Positions 45,641 to 58,498 of a stretch of 64,000 bases of DNA are shown here, piece by piece. The position numbers and the translations under genes were made by a program. The DNA lies in contig NC_063257.1 of NCBI RefSeq assembly GCF_019578655.1, positions 10,416,001-10,480,000 of the forward strand. The letters are read 5' to 3'. This DNA comes from Ricinus communis. Its lineage: Eukaryota > Streptophyta > Magnoliopsida > Malpighiales > Euphorbiaceae. The notes beneath the pieces were generated by a model that saw only the letters and a program-made list of their open reading frames with translations, had not been told where the DNA came from and did not search any database. Within the stretch, counting starts at the first letter, position 1, and each line of letters opens with the position of its first letter.

Positions 45641-48540
45641 AATCTTTGTTATTTAGATTATCTATCTGTTTATTTATTGTCATTAATTAATATCTCATTA
45701 CGTGCAGAGATGGTTTTGTTTTTCTATTTTTAATCAAATTTTGAATCCTCTTTGTTCTTTTTTATTTTTCTTTTCCTTCTTAAGGTTGGCACTGCCCATT
45801 TTTTATATGCCTTAACCAGTGAATTTGTGTTGTCATGACACTGACTTTGTTACTATTTTTTTTATGTATGTTTTTTTTTTATTTTTTTCGTGTAATTCAA
45901 GAAAAGAATAAAATAATTTTCTTGGGCAATGTCTTTTTTGAGGGTTTTTTTTATAATGAATTTATAAATTTTGTTAAAATCTACTATTCGATACATGCTA
46001 AGAAATAAAATATGAGTAAATTTATTAAATTAGAATAATTTTAAAAAAAATTAAATTTTATAATCTATTTATTTTAATAAAATTCATAAATTTTAAAAAA
46101 TTTATTCCATACGCCGTTCTTAATTTATCTTTTACAAAATAAGATGGTCATTGTAAATAATAACTGACGGGGCGAGACTATAATTTATAATTAAAAAGAG
46201 TAAATTCAATGCATAATTTTTTATTTTTTAAGAAATTAAAATATTATTTTTAATATAATTTTATTAATATAAATTTCTATAATTTACTATCTACAAAAGG
46301 ATTGATTTAAATACATTCTCTATTAGAAAACTATGATATAATTTTTGTCCATAAAGTATTCACCCCTATTGTAGAACTAGTAATTAAAGTCTATTTTCAA
46401 TTTTTTATTTTTGGTTTGATGGCATTTGGGAAAAGGGTACCATTTCAAAATTCAATCATTAACATGTGACATACTTAATCACTAATATTTTCTTTTCTTT
46501 TCTTTTTTAAAAGAAAAGGTTTAGCAATTGTATCATGGATGGCTCTATTTTTTATTAAACTTATCTATTGGGTATAGTCAAAAGTAAACTATTTATGATA
46601 GAATTACAAAATTCACAGAAAAAAAATAAAATAAAATACTTTTCTTAAAAGTTATGTCCCAAAATTCAAACTGAGATATCTCAAATGGGGTATCAACTTA
46701 TTTTATTAATAATTTTAATTTGCAGTAATTTTAGGTTAATCCTTTATGGATTTTGAAATTCACTGTATTGTGACTTGGACTTAGCTATTAGAAAAATATG
46801 ATTAAAATCTTCAAAGATTGGAAGCAAGCATTAAGAATCAATCTTGTTTGCTGAAAATAAAAGTATTCATTAAAATCTTTATGCATATGTAATCATTCTT
46901 AGAACTTAACCATATGTTTTTATTAAGAGTATTATATTAATATTTTGGACAGGTATTTATAAATTTAATCTTACTGTAGGTATTATATTTGGACTTTGAG
47001 TAAGATATAAAGTTTGAATATGTTTTTTTTTTTTTCATTTATGAATCTAGAAAAAAAAAATCTTGAAAAAGAATAGCAACCAAATATATGGGATAGTTTT
47101 TTTTTTCTTTTTTTAACTTAGAAAGGGATTAGGCTTTTTTAATTACTATTCTTCTATTTAATTTATTGCAAAAAAAATAATTATTTTCTTTTATATTTTT
47201 CATATTTTACAATATTAAGAAATATTAATAACACAGCTGATAGTAATTTGTATGAAAGATTAATTAAATGAATCATACATAATTTTTAATATTAAATAAT
47301 TAAATATATAAATCCATAATCTAATGTCAAATGTAAAGCAGTGGTATAGTAAAATGTGGCAGAGAATCTACTAAAACTTGGAATTCTTCTGCTGTGGGTA
47401 CAAGCCAACAACATCATGTAGAACAAATTCATTGGGCTGCTATTTCAGAGTTCATCATTTATTTATTTAATTTTTTTTTTGTAAGGGTTTTAATATTCTT
47501 AAGGAGACTGGAAAAATAGAATAAACTCACTTTTTTCACTTAATCTGTTAGCTACTTCCTTAGATTTTTAAAAATTACTTCTATTTAATAGAATGTTAGC
47601 TCACTCCTTTGATTATTTTTATTGGAGTTTATCATATACATCACAATTAATAGAAAAACGACACATATATATAAATATTTTATATTTTAATATTCAATGA
47701 TTGAGACATATTTTATTATTTGAAACTAATAAATACATGTCAATTATTTATTGGTTTAGTATATAGATTAAAATATACAGCTAAGCAAGAAATTTTTTAT
47801 TTTTATTTTTTTTATTATTAAAAGGTAAATCCCAAAATGAGATATTGTGACCTAAGTGAGATCAAAAATTATATATATGGCCTTGTTTGGATTTATTGGT
47901 AGTAGAATAATAACCAAAAAGACAATAAAATTAATCCAAACTATTAAATAGGAACTTGGATCTTTTTTTGTTTTGAAATTATTCTATATGCATCAGTGAC
48001 TATTAATTAGAACATGAAAAAAGTTCTGAGTGTCATTGTCTCAAATAGGACTACTTGTTGTAAGGAGGTTTAATTAATTATTTATTTTTATATTAATAAT
48101 GCACTTAAATTTCATCAATCTTAATTAATTTATTGTATCAATTAATCCAACCATTAATTAAACTTAAATCATGCTACTTCTAGAACAATTTATTAAATTT
48201 AAATATTTGATTACATACGATTTACTAGTATTTTTTGGGTATTATTGTTTGGAATAATATTTTTAATATCTTAATTTTTAATATTTTATATTTTTAAATA
48301 ATGATTATAGAAAAAGCATAGTGACTATTTTATTTTATTTTTTCTAAAAATAAGTGAGAGATTAGCTAGCAAAATACATGGATTAAACTCGTGACAGTAC
48401 ATAAAATTAATTTCTTTTTTTAAAGGGAGAAAAAAAGGGGGAACACAGCGGTTAAGAAGTTAGAGGGAAGAATGGAAGGGGGTCCACTAAACAAAGTGGC
48501 GTAGTAGCTGGCAAACCGGTCTTGACAGTCTGGTTTCTTC
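45641..48540. other. AT-rich intergenic DNA upstream of the patellin gene
   Basis: No gene is seen. There are long A and T runs. The core promoter of the patellin gene must lie near its right end, but no clear TATA box was recognised. Confidence 0.5.
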
Positions 48541-48699
48541 CCTCACTTCTCTTCTTTTAAGCCCTTCCTTTCTTTCTCAATTTCTCTGTTCATCTCGCTC
48601 TCACTCTTTCTCTTCTTCAGATTCTTTCTTTTCTCTCGTCATTCTTTTTCTTTTTAATTATTTTCTAGACCTTCATCAGAACATCATAAATCTTTTACC
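48541..48699 (+). promoter_or_regulatory. CT-rich leader / initiator region of the patellin gene
   Basis: A long pyrimidine-rich tract (TTCTTTCTC, TCTCACTCTTTCTCTTCTTC) lies just before the ATG at 48700. Such Y-patch or CT-rich leaders are usual for strongly expressed plant genes and may enhance transcription or translation. It replaces a clear TATA box here. Confidence 0.45.
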
Positions 48700-50933
48700 A
48701 TGGCTGAGGAGACCCAGAAGCCGGCTGCACCAGAGGCACCATCAACAACAACAACAACAACAACTGAGGAAGTAGTGGTGGTGGAGAAGCCTGTTACTGA
48801 GAAAGAACCAGTGCCTGCACCAGAACCTGAGCCAGAAGCACCGGAAAAGCCAGCACCTGCGGAAGAGGTAGCTATTGAAGAAGCTGTTGTTGAAGCAATG
48901 AAAGGGGAGGACAAACCGAAGGAGGGAACTGAGGAAGTGAAGATTTCTCAATCTGTGTCTTTCAAGGAGGAAACGAACGTTGTTGGTGAATTACCTGAAG
49001 CTCAAAAGAAAGCTCTTGATGAGTTTAAACAACTTATTCAAGAAGCTCTTAATAAGCATGAGTTCACTGCTCCACCACCGCCACCATCTCCTGTTAAAGA
49101 GGAGGAGAAGAAGGTGGCTGAGCCTGAAAAAACTGAAGAGCCAAAGGTTGAAGAGAAAACTACCTCTGATGCTCCGTCAACTAGCGAAGAACCTAAACCT
49201 GTGGGGGCTGAGAGTGAGACTGCAGCCCCGCCGCCTCCTGTGATGGAAGTGAAAGAGGAGGAAAAGGTGGTTGAAGAGAAAAAAGAGGAGAAAGTCGAAG
49301 AAAAAGTTGATGTGAAGGAGGAAACGAAGGAGGCGGCACCAGTTGTTGTCGCGGAAGAGGTTGTTGTCTCGAAGATTTCTACTGTGGATGAGGACGGAGC
49401 CAAGACAGTAGAGGCTATTGAGGAAACCGTAGTAGCTGTTTCTGCTCCTCCTGCTGCTGTGGAAGAGCCAGCCGCACCAGCAAAAGAAGCTGAGGCAGCT
49501 CCCGTAGAGGAGACCAAAGCAGAGGAGACTCCTGCACCACCACCACCGCCACCAGAGGAAGTTTTCATCTGGGGAATTCCAATTCTTGGAGATGAAAAGA
49601 GTGATGTGATCCTCTTGAAATTCCTGAGAGCTAGGGATTTCAAGGTTAAGGATGCTTTCACTATGATCAAGAACACTGTACGCTGGAGAAAAGAGTTTGG
49701 AATCGATGCTTTGCTAGAAGAAGACCTTGGAAATGAATTGGAGAAAGCTGTGTTTATGCACGGATTTGATACGGAAGGTCACCCTGTCTGCTATAATGTT
49801 TTTGGAGCTTTCCAGGAGAAGGAATTGTATCAGAATTGCTTTGCCGATGAGGAGAAGCGTGTGAAATTCTTGCGATGGAGGATTCAGTTCTTGGAGAAGA
49901 GTATCAGAAAGCTTGATTTCAGCCCTAATGGTATTTGCACAATAGTTCAGGTCAATGATCTCAAGAATTCTCCTGGACCTGCTAAGAGGGAGCTGAGGCA
50001 GGCCACTAATCAAGCACTTGCTATACTTCAAGATAACTATCCTGAATTTGTGGCCAAACAGGTAAATGATTGTTTAATTTTATTCATGATTCTTCAAATT
50101 TTTTTATCTTCTTTTTCTATGTTTGAATCTTGGAATGATATGGGTCTTGGTCTTTGAAGGTATTCATCAATGTTCCATGGTGGTACCTTGCATTTAATAG
50201 GATGATCAGTCCTTTCCTGACACAAAGGACCAAGAGCAAATTTGTATTTGCTGGTCCATCCAAATCTGCAGAGACCCTTTTCAAGTAAGTGCGGAAACAC
50301 CTTTTTTTTTTTCTCTTCTTTTTTTTACATCTATCATTAATGTTTCTGTAAGACTTCATCGAATTTAATTGCTTAAATTCATTTTCTGTTCTTTCTTCTT
50401 TATTAAATTAGTCATTAATATATTCCTCTTGCTAACATAATCAGGTACGTAGCTGCTGAGCAAGTGCCAGTTCAATATGGTGGACTAAGCAGGGAAGGTG
50501 TTCAAGAATTCAGTGTCAGTGACGCTGTCACTGAGGTTACAATTAAGCCAGCAACAAAACACACTGTTGAGTTCTCATTTTCTGAGGTGAGCTTCCTAAA
50601 TTTAAAGTCAAACCCTGAATGTAAAAAATCAATACAATTAACAACGGTACTAATAAAATCGGATTACTGAATCTGCAGAGATGCCTTCTGGTTTGGGAAC
50701 TCAGAGTTGTGGGTTGGGATGTGAGCTATGGAGCTGAGTTCGTGCCAAGCGCAGATGATGGTTACACTGTTATTGTATCAAAAGCAAGAAAGGTTAGCCC
50801 AAGCGATGAGCCTGTTATCTGCGACACATTCAAGATTAGCGAACCCGGCAAGGTAGTGCTCACCATTGATAACCAAACTTCCAAGAAGAAGAAGCTTCTC
50901 TATAGGTCCAAGACCAAACCCCTCTCTGAATAA
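48700..50933 (+). CDS. PATL: Patellin (Sec14-like + GOLD domain protein), 627 aa, four exons
   Basis: Patellins bind phosphoinositides and act at the plasma membrane and cell plate in vesicle traffic. Exons join in frame: 48700-50061, 50160-50284, 50445-50586 and 50679-50933 (1884 bp), all GT-AG. Residues 1-285 are an acidic, Pro/Glu/Val-rich disordered head with a short helix (ELPEAQKKALDEFKQLIQEAL). The CRAL-TRIO-N part begins at about 287 (FIWGIPILGDEKSDVILLKFLRARDFKVKDAF). The Sec14 lipid-binding domain continues through VFMHGFDTEGHPVCYNVFGAF, FLEKSIRKLDF, QVNDLKNSPG, LQDNYPEFVAKQVFINVPWWY and TKSKFVFAG, ending with EQVPVQYGGLS. The GOLD domain (about 505-620) includes LVWELRVVGWDVSYGAEFVP and ends in TSKKKKLLYRSKTKPLSE. 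Every family signature is present. PATL3- or PATL5-like is possible, but the head is too variable to decide. The ATG is the first in frame. Confidence 0.95.
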
Positions 50934-51400
50934 GCTTTCAATAATCAATGGATGGAATTGGAATTGCAGAAATAAGGAAGGAAGGAAGGAAGGAAGGAAG
51001 AAAGGAAGAAGGGTCTTTTGTTCTTGGAAGAAGAAAAAACAACTGGGGTTTTTGTTTTTCTTGTTTAAATTTAATTTTGTTCTATAAAAGTCTGGGGCAT
51101 TTATTTATAATTTTTTATTAGTTTATTTTTCTTTTCTTGGGGGGGTTTATTTTTGTTATTTGGTGTTTGATTGGATACAGAATTACTGGTAAAAAAAAAA
51201 AAAGAAAATGTCTTGGATGCATTGGGAAGACACAGTTGAGGTACTATGTATTGTGGGATATGAATGTGTGTAATGTGTCTCCAATGTGCACAGTATCTAT
51301 GTTTATCATTCTTGAATCTTGATACTCTTGCCTGTAAAATTTGTGTAAATTTGATGGTGTAAAACTTTATTTTAATCTTCTTACCCTTTTTGTTATTATT
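50934..51400 (+). other. 3' untranslated region of the patellin gene with GGAA repeat
   Basis: A (GGAA)n microsatellite at about 50976-51012 lies just after the stop codon and would be in the transcript. The GC content falls to background by about 51400. No certain poly-A signal can be chosen. Confidence 0.5.
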
Positions 51401-54400
51401 GTTATTATTTTCTAAATATTTTAATTTGAGTAAGCTATTTGAAAATTTGTTTTCTTGTTAAGAAGACAGCTAATTGAAAGTGATTTTAAATCTTTGGAGT
51501 TTTCTGAAATTGATTTTAAGGTTTCTTTTGGTAAGAATTAGGAGAGCATCAACTGGACAACTCTTTCTTGTCCTTATGTTTTTCCTTTTCCTAATATCTA
51601 AAAAAGCTTCTCCAATGCAAAAAAATCAAACAGCATTGCTGTTTTGTGTTTCTCCATACACTTTTTGTCAACTTATGCTGTTATCTTTATCATTAAGTGG
51701 CACCTAACCAGGACTTTTTAATTATTATATTGATACGTACGATGAGGATTATTCTATTATTACCCATGTATCATATTCACCTTAGGATAAAAATATTTCT
51801 ATATTCATTGCATATATATAATATAAATAAAAATTACCTCTTCTCATTATATGATTAAATATTTATTTTATATACATTAGTGGACATTTAATAAATAAAT
51901 GGTATATATATGTAAACTAATACTTTATATATTTTAAATACTGAACTATTAATATGTATTTTATCTTTTAAATATAACAATTTATATACTCATTTATCCG
52001 TCTGATATTTTAAAATCAACCCATTAAATCCGTTAAATTTTCATATATTTGACTCCAATTTCTATTAATTATCTCATTGATCCTAAAAATTTTAAAATTT
52101 ACCTTCGGTTTCTATTAATGTCTCCACCAACCTTTAAAATCCTCAAATTTTTAAAAACTTACCTCCAGTCTTAATTAATTTCTTATATTTGATCTAATTC
52201 TTATCAATTATTTTTGCTTTTGTGTTCAGTGACAAAAGTTCCTAGATTTATTACTGACCCCTCAAATAATACTTTTTGAAATTTATTACTTTTACCACAA
52301 GAGTAATATATGGTAAAATTTCTTTCTGGATTAGTTTATTTTACAAAGTTTAACTTGTGCTTGAAATCATATTCCATGTTTCCAAGGAGAAAAGGGGAAT
52401 GTTACTATATTGTTTACTATTGACTTTATTCATAAATTAACCCCAAAAGCTCAAAACTTTAGCTTAAAATAGAGAAGGGGCAGTAAATCTGTCAAGCACT
52501 TTACAGAAAGGCAAAGAAAAAGCAAAGTAACACATTCTGTTGGGTGTCTTCTTCTTCTTCTTCCTTTTTTTTTTTTTCGGAGATGATAGCAAGTCTCTCT
52601 TTATTTGTTTGCCATGTCTCCACAGGATTTCGGCTATTTTTATTTGTTTATTTATTTATTAATGTTGATTCTTTCATAGGATAGGGATCCAATCCAAGGT
52701 TTAGCCACTAATCATTTTCTCCACCCACCTTAATAAAGAAAAGAAAAGAAAAGAAAAAAAAGAAGGAAAGATTGAGAGTGATTTTGATTTGCTTATTGCT
52801 TTTACTAATTTATATCAATCAACAGCTACAAAAGCCATTTGCAATTTGATTATTGGGAAATGGGAAGGGACTCAATGCTCACATTTGAATTATGCCCTGT
52901 AAATTCTATCTGGTCTCAATGATAAAATTTGATTCAATAATAAAAACTCACCACTTAATTTTCTTATAATTATTGAATGCTTAATGGGTTCTGATTACAT
53001 TACTTAAAAATTCAATATAAAAATGATAAACTGTTATCAATGTTAACAGATGATTAAAAAAATTAAATTTAGAGATTATATTTTTATAATTTATCTTTTA
53101 ATATATACGGAAATTGAACGATATGAATCTAATTGCTTGATATTTTTATTTGTGATAATTAAAATAGTTTTGAATTTGAATTTTTCTATTGTTTCAAATA
53201 TTAATAAAAAAATTATTATATTTATAGTTAAAAATGTATTCCACTATAGGGCTTTAGGCCACTAATCAACACTAATGAAAAAGAATAATCCAATAATTTA
53301 ATCAACAATGATTAGCAAAGGCACATGAGATTCTTTGGTTTAACAATGACTTTTAACATTACTTTGCATAAATATATTTCGTGGAAAAGTACCAAATCAA
53401 CCTCATGTGAATAAGAATTATATTTATTTATTTATTTATTTGAATTTTGACAAAAACAAAAGAAAAAAATTAAATCTTTGTCAAGTGCACGAGCCAAGTG
53501 TCAATAGATGGTGAGATCATACCCATAACTCTTTATCTCTTACCATAGCCTAATGGATAATTAATCTAAGATAATTTATTCTTTGGATATTTATCTTTTG
53601 AGTATAAAATTCTTGATTTATTTGCAAGAAATTGACAACTTGACATGAAACTGTAACTGGGTAGCAGCTCATGAATTCCCTTTAAAGTTTGGCAAGTCAC
53701 ATTTATGATTTTTGTGACTACCCATTTGGCACATCAATCAAATTCTTCTTGTTCTTCTGTTTCACTCTTAATTAATTCCATAATTGTTATTATCATTGAT
53801 TATCTTTAGTTTAATTTAGTACATGTAATAATTGAATATATACACACATGGTTTTAATGCATGTACATTCCACTACATCAAACATGTATTTAACACTTTA
53901 AGTTCACAGCCACAATGCAATTTATTTCATATATTTTGTCTTATTTTGGAAGAATAATGTCAACACCAAACCCATAATCTGCACATAAATTAAATTTCTA
54001 GCCTGATGTTACTATTACTAGAAGCAACATATTATTGTGATATCATAGAAAATCATGTCAATTGTGCCTAAGCTTCCATTGGTGCATCTAGAGAGTGAGT
54101 CAATTTTAAAAGTCTCCAATCACAGTTGAGATAAGCATCAATCTTTTCAAAGACTTTTCAATTTTCATTAATATATCAATTAGTTTCTACCAGGAAATTA
54201 AGAAAAGAGAAGAGATTATTATTTAGAAGTTTTGGGATATTTTTTCTTTTTTATTGGTGGAGAACCCACTTGCTAGAATTTGATCACCTTGTTAGAATAT
54301 TTTTGAAGTAACTATGGCATCCACAATATAAAGGTTCAAATTCTACTATTTTCTATAAAATATTTTGAAGTATTAGATAAGTATAGAGTTCAAATTTATT

Positions 54401-56228
54401 TATATTACAATTCTTTATGGATCAATTCTATATATGAATGACTCATATTAAAATATCGTGTTCATAAAGTCTTTCTCAACTAACTATATTTTTAAAAAAA
54501 ATTAGCCAACCAGTCACATGAGTAAATTTTATTCTTTGCTCCAAGTTTTTTTAACGAAGATGCAAAGGACAAGGATGGGTTGATATATGCAAAGAGTACA
54601 ATTGTACATAACTAGAAAACTACAGGGGGGAAAAGATGAAAAGAAAGAGTACAATGAAACCAACATGAGAGGATGATGGTGACACTATGAAGTGCATTGC
54701 CTCTTATGTTCAATGACTTGCCCACTTACTTGCCTTTGCCTCTATGTTTATTGTTCAATGACTTGTCTACTTACTTGCCTGCCGGCCTTATCCATGATTG
54801 AGAACTATGGCATACAAATACTCATAAGTGACCCACACCATAGACTTTATAAGATGCTTGATACTTGCGATCACGTTTAGTTTTGCATTTCATCAAACAC
54901 TTTGCAATACCCAATGATGGTAGTTAGTTTGTCTTCCAACTTATCATTCCAAATTTTATATTGCAAGAAAATAATTATTGAATAATAGTATCAAATGTGA
55001 AGTGCATTTTTTAATTTATTTGAATTGTTTTTAACAAATCATGATTATAAATAAAAATGAAAGAAAAAAATACAAAAAGAAAAATATGAATATTAAAATG
55101 AAAGTAGTCAAATTAGGGTACTTGGTTAGTAGTTGTGTGGTGCTAATACATGAATAATGGTGGGTCGGTCTTCTTCTTATTCTTCTTCTTCTTCTCCTCC
55201 TCTTCCTTCTGATCTTCTTTCTTTCTTCTATTTATGTAACGAAATATATGTTTATAGCTAAATACATCAACAACTAAGACTGGTATATCGAGCAATAAGG
55301 GTTTAATTTCTCTAATGTTCACTGAAATTATAAACTTTGAATCTCCACTTAAAAATAATTAAAAATTTAACATAATAATATAAATAGTCATCTTCAAAAT
55401 ATATCGTGATCTATTCTTTAATTTATAATTGTATATCTTTATACCACAAGATTAAATCCTCTTTATCCATTCAAAAAGAAATTGAACGATGAGAAATTAA
55501 ATAGACAATGAATGATTGAAATTAGAACAGAAAAATAAATATATAAAAGTTGTAGGGGTGAGGAAGTTGACATTTTCTTTTATGAATTAGGAGAGGCATC
55601 AAAATCCACTTCACATGTATATAGATTCTTTAATATTGAAAATTATTCTTATTTGAATTTAATCGAATTTTGACTAAGATAAGCCAATCGGTATTAAATT
55701 AAAAAATTTAAATTATTTTTAAGTGATAAATTGAAGTATAATGACTACAAAGTGACATAACCAGTGTTAAGCATCATATCATGTGATTCTATTGGCCTTA
55801 CAAATTTAATTTAGGATAAGAAGATAATACCACCTTGAAGGCTAGATATAGTACATTGAACCATTTAAAAGAGTTACATTTTTATTAATTTATGTTTTAA
55901 TTTCTGCTGATTTATACTTGAAGATTTAGTTCAAGTGACAGAAGTGATTATTTTTAAAATTTAAAAATTGTTTATTTTATATTAGTTGAATTTTACCTTA
56001 TGTCTCCTGAATAAAGAAAGTGTACTAATATACCTAAAGATGGTGAATTCACCTTGGTTAAAAGATAAAAAAAGTAATGAAAGTTCTAGTCATAAGCTAA
56101 AAAAGAAATTAAAAGAAGAAAAAAAAATCAAGCCATAGGTTACTAAAAGGTTAAGTTATATGGACCGGGCTTCTTATTTACATAGCCCAAACAGTTATGG
56201 ATCCTGAAGCGGCAGAACCATTTGCTTT
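51401..56228. other. Long intergenic stretch, no gene seen
   Basis: The sequence is AT-rich. A 28-bp word (GTTCAATGACTTG.C.ACTTACTTGCCT) is directly repeated at 54708-54735 and 54753-54780 with a 45-bp period. CTT-rich microsatellites lie at about 52548-52563 and 55171-55208. The words at 52000-52200 look like decayed TIR-element ends. No open frame looks like a gene. Confidence 0.5.
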
Positions 56229-56237
56229 TTTCATTAT
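56229..56237. repeat. Target-site duplication of the Pack-MULE-like element, left copy
   Basis: TTTCATTAT, identical to 57470-57478. Confidence 0.7.
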
Positions 56238-57469
56238 CGCAAAAGGTACAAAAAAAGACCTTAACTAATTGGGCTAGATAATTAAGCCCTTATTCCTCAA
56301 ATTGGCTCAATTTCAAAAGAATCCAATTAAACCCAATTTGTTAATCCCGTTAACTCCTCTATTAACAGTGGAGCCCATTAAATTTAAAACCAACATATGC
56401 TGACATGTGGATATTAATTTTTTCTGATTATATATTTAGACATAATAACATAAATAATTAAAATTAAAAAATATACTTTTTATTAAAGTTAAATATTTTA
56501 CACCCAGTAATAACTGTAACACCACTATCTCTCACCGCCCCTCCACCACTGTTCCATCGCCACCCATCGATCCTAAAATTTACCGTCACCACCGCTGGCA
56601 CCATCAAATCCATGGCCTCTCAACCATCACCTTGCCTCCATCATCACCTCTTCAGCGTCACCATCTCTGCTGCTTACATCAAACTCGTCAAACCCATGGC
56701 CTCTATCAAATCACTATCCACCACTACCTCCATCTTCCTTATCAAAACCCATCATAACCTTTGTTTAACCAGTTCAATCCAACCAAAAACCAAAAAAGAG
56801 CACTGCTACTTTGATGAGTAATGTCAATCTATCTTATTCATTTCACCTCCACAAACCGAATCAAAAAGGCAAAAAATCACACTGCTACAGTTGCTTTGAA
56901 TGAGATATGGAAATGTAAGAAATAAAAAAGAAAATTTACCAAAAAGGAAGAGAAAAAAATGAAGACCTTATCTCCAGTATTGGCTTGTCGTTCTTCTTCG
57001 TTAACCTTCACTATCGCTTACCGTCCTCCTCGCCACGCTCGCAATCTTCATCGCCTTCAGACAAATCCGTCATTATCGCCGCTTTCAACCATTTTTGTCG
57101 TCATCATCGCCTTCAACAATGTCTGCCGTCATCATTGCCTTCACTGTCGCAGGGCAACGACAGTTATTGTGTGAAGCACTAAACTTTTTTTTATTCGGTG
57201 TTAGTTAATTTTTTATTCTTCTATCTTACTAGCATTTAGTATTTTTATTTTATTTTTTGAGAAATAGTAAAGAGTAGACATGTGTCATCTCATTATTGGT
57301 AAAATTTTAAATGGATCTACCACTAATGAAAATATGAACAGAGTTAACAATTTGGGTTTAATTGAACCATTTCATAAATGTAAAGGATAACATTGAGCCA
57401 AAATGAAGAATGAGGGTTCAATTGTCTTTCTCTAAATATCCTAAGGGTTTTCTTTTTTTACCTTTTACC
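56238..57469. mobile_element. Pack-MULE-like Mutator element with GC-rich interior (1232 bp)
   Basis: The left end (AAAAGGTACAAAAAAAGACC..) matches the reverse complement of the right end (AAAAGGTAAAAAAAGAAAACCC..). Similarity continues inward for about 190 bp: TCATTCTTCATTTTGGCTCAA on the right arm against TTATTCCTCAAATTGGCTCAA, then CAATTAAACCCAATTTGTTAA against CAATTAAACCCAAATTGTTAA. Each flank carries the 9-bp word TTTCATTAT, the duplication length of Mutator elements. The interior (about 56510-57180) is much richer in GC, rich in CACC/CATC words and has short frames (56612-56821, 56959-57174). None is a transposase, so the cargo may be captured host sequence. Confidence 0.75.
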
Positions 57470-57478
57470 TTTCATTAT
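57470..57478. repeat. Target-site duplication of the Pack-MULE-like element, right copy
   Basis: TTTCATTAT, identical to 56229-56237. Confidence 0.7.
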
Positions 57479-57829
57479 TAAGATTCTGTACTTTTGTTCA
57501 GTTGGTTATTAAGTCGTTATTGCGAGGAAAAAGTTAATAAATAAAAGTTTCAGGGAGCAACTTGACTATATACAAAAAGTACAAGAGCTTAATAGTTAAA
57601 TTACAAGTAATTGAGGGTTCTCGCATGGACTTTTCTCTTAAAAAATTAGAAAATAACTGTGATCTCATATTAAGATTGTTAATAGGAAGGAAAAGGACTC
57701 TTTTTCTTTTTTAATTCTAAGACTCAGACGTATAGAAGAAAGAAAAATAAAAAAAATCTGACGATAATTTGTCAAATTTCATGTGTATTTTCGGATAAGA
57801 ATTCTGATTCATCCAATTGGAATATATCA

Positions 57830-58498
57830 TATATATATAAAATTTTTTCGAGATTTATTTATAGTATCATTTTTTATATATAAATTTTTTATTTTTATAT
57901 ATGTATTTAATTTTTGACACATCAGATTCAAGCTTATGATTTATTTTATAATTTTTTCTATTAATTGTTTGATAGTAAATTACATTTCTAATTAAACGCT
58001 TATTCTAATTTTAAAAAATAAAATTTTAATTATATATTAATATATATTAACTTATAAATTAATTTTTAATTAGATAGTAATTCTAATTCTATTCTAAAAG
58101 TAACATATTAGTTATATTTTAATATTATATCAACTAATAAATTAATTTATAATTAGATAATAATTTTGATTTCAAAAATAATATTTTAAATATTATATTT
58201 ACTAATAAATTAATTTTTAATTATATAATAACTTTTAATTGTAAAAAATAGTAATATTAATTATATTGATAGTATTCATTTATAAAATACTAAAATTAAT
58301 TAATAAATATTTTAAAAATTATTTTTATATTAGTATAATAATAAAATTTTAAATATTAAAAAGTTAAAAGAAATAATTACAAATATCTAATTTGCTGATA
58401 TTTTTAAAATATGCTGAATTTTATTCATAAATTTTTTATTTTATAATTATATAATAAGACGGGTAATCACAGAGTTAGTGCAACGGGTAAATAAGTAG
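57830..58498 (+). mobile_element. Helitron-like non-autonomous element (copy 2)
   Basis: It is collinear with 17760-18410: CATATATATATAAA start, TATATGTATTTAATTTTTGACACAT, ATTTTTTCTATTAATT, TTTCTAATTAAA, AATTAGATAGTAATTCTAATTCTA, and the 3' end AGTGCAACGGGTAAATAAGTAGT. The terminal CTAG of copy 1 reads GTAG here, so it is a degenerate end. There are no inverted terminal repeats and no coding capacity. Confidence 0.42.

Noticed and set aside
49038..49676. Ser/Thr/Ala-rich minus-strand frame of 212 codons
   Set aside because: It is the reverse reading of the Glu/Pro/Val-rich head of the patellin gene, whose domains and splice sites are convincing on the plus strand.
50976..51087. GGAA repeat and following frame as a possible exon
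   Set aside because: It follows the stop codon of the patellin gene, whose GOLD domain is complete with the usual C-terminal end. It is untranslated sequence.
56612..57182. Short plus-strand frames as candidate genes
   Set aside because: They are interior to the TIR element with the 9-bp duplication, overlap in different frames and are rich in low-complexity triplets. They are treated as cargo of the element.
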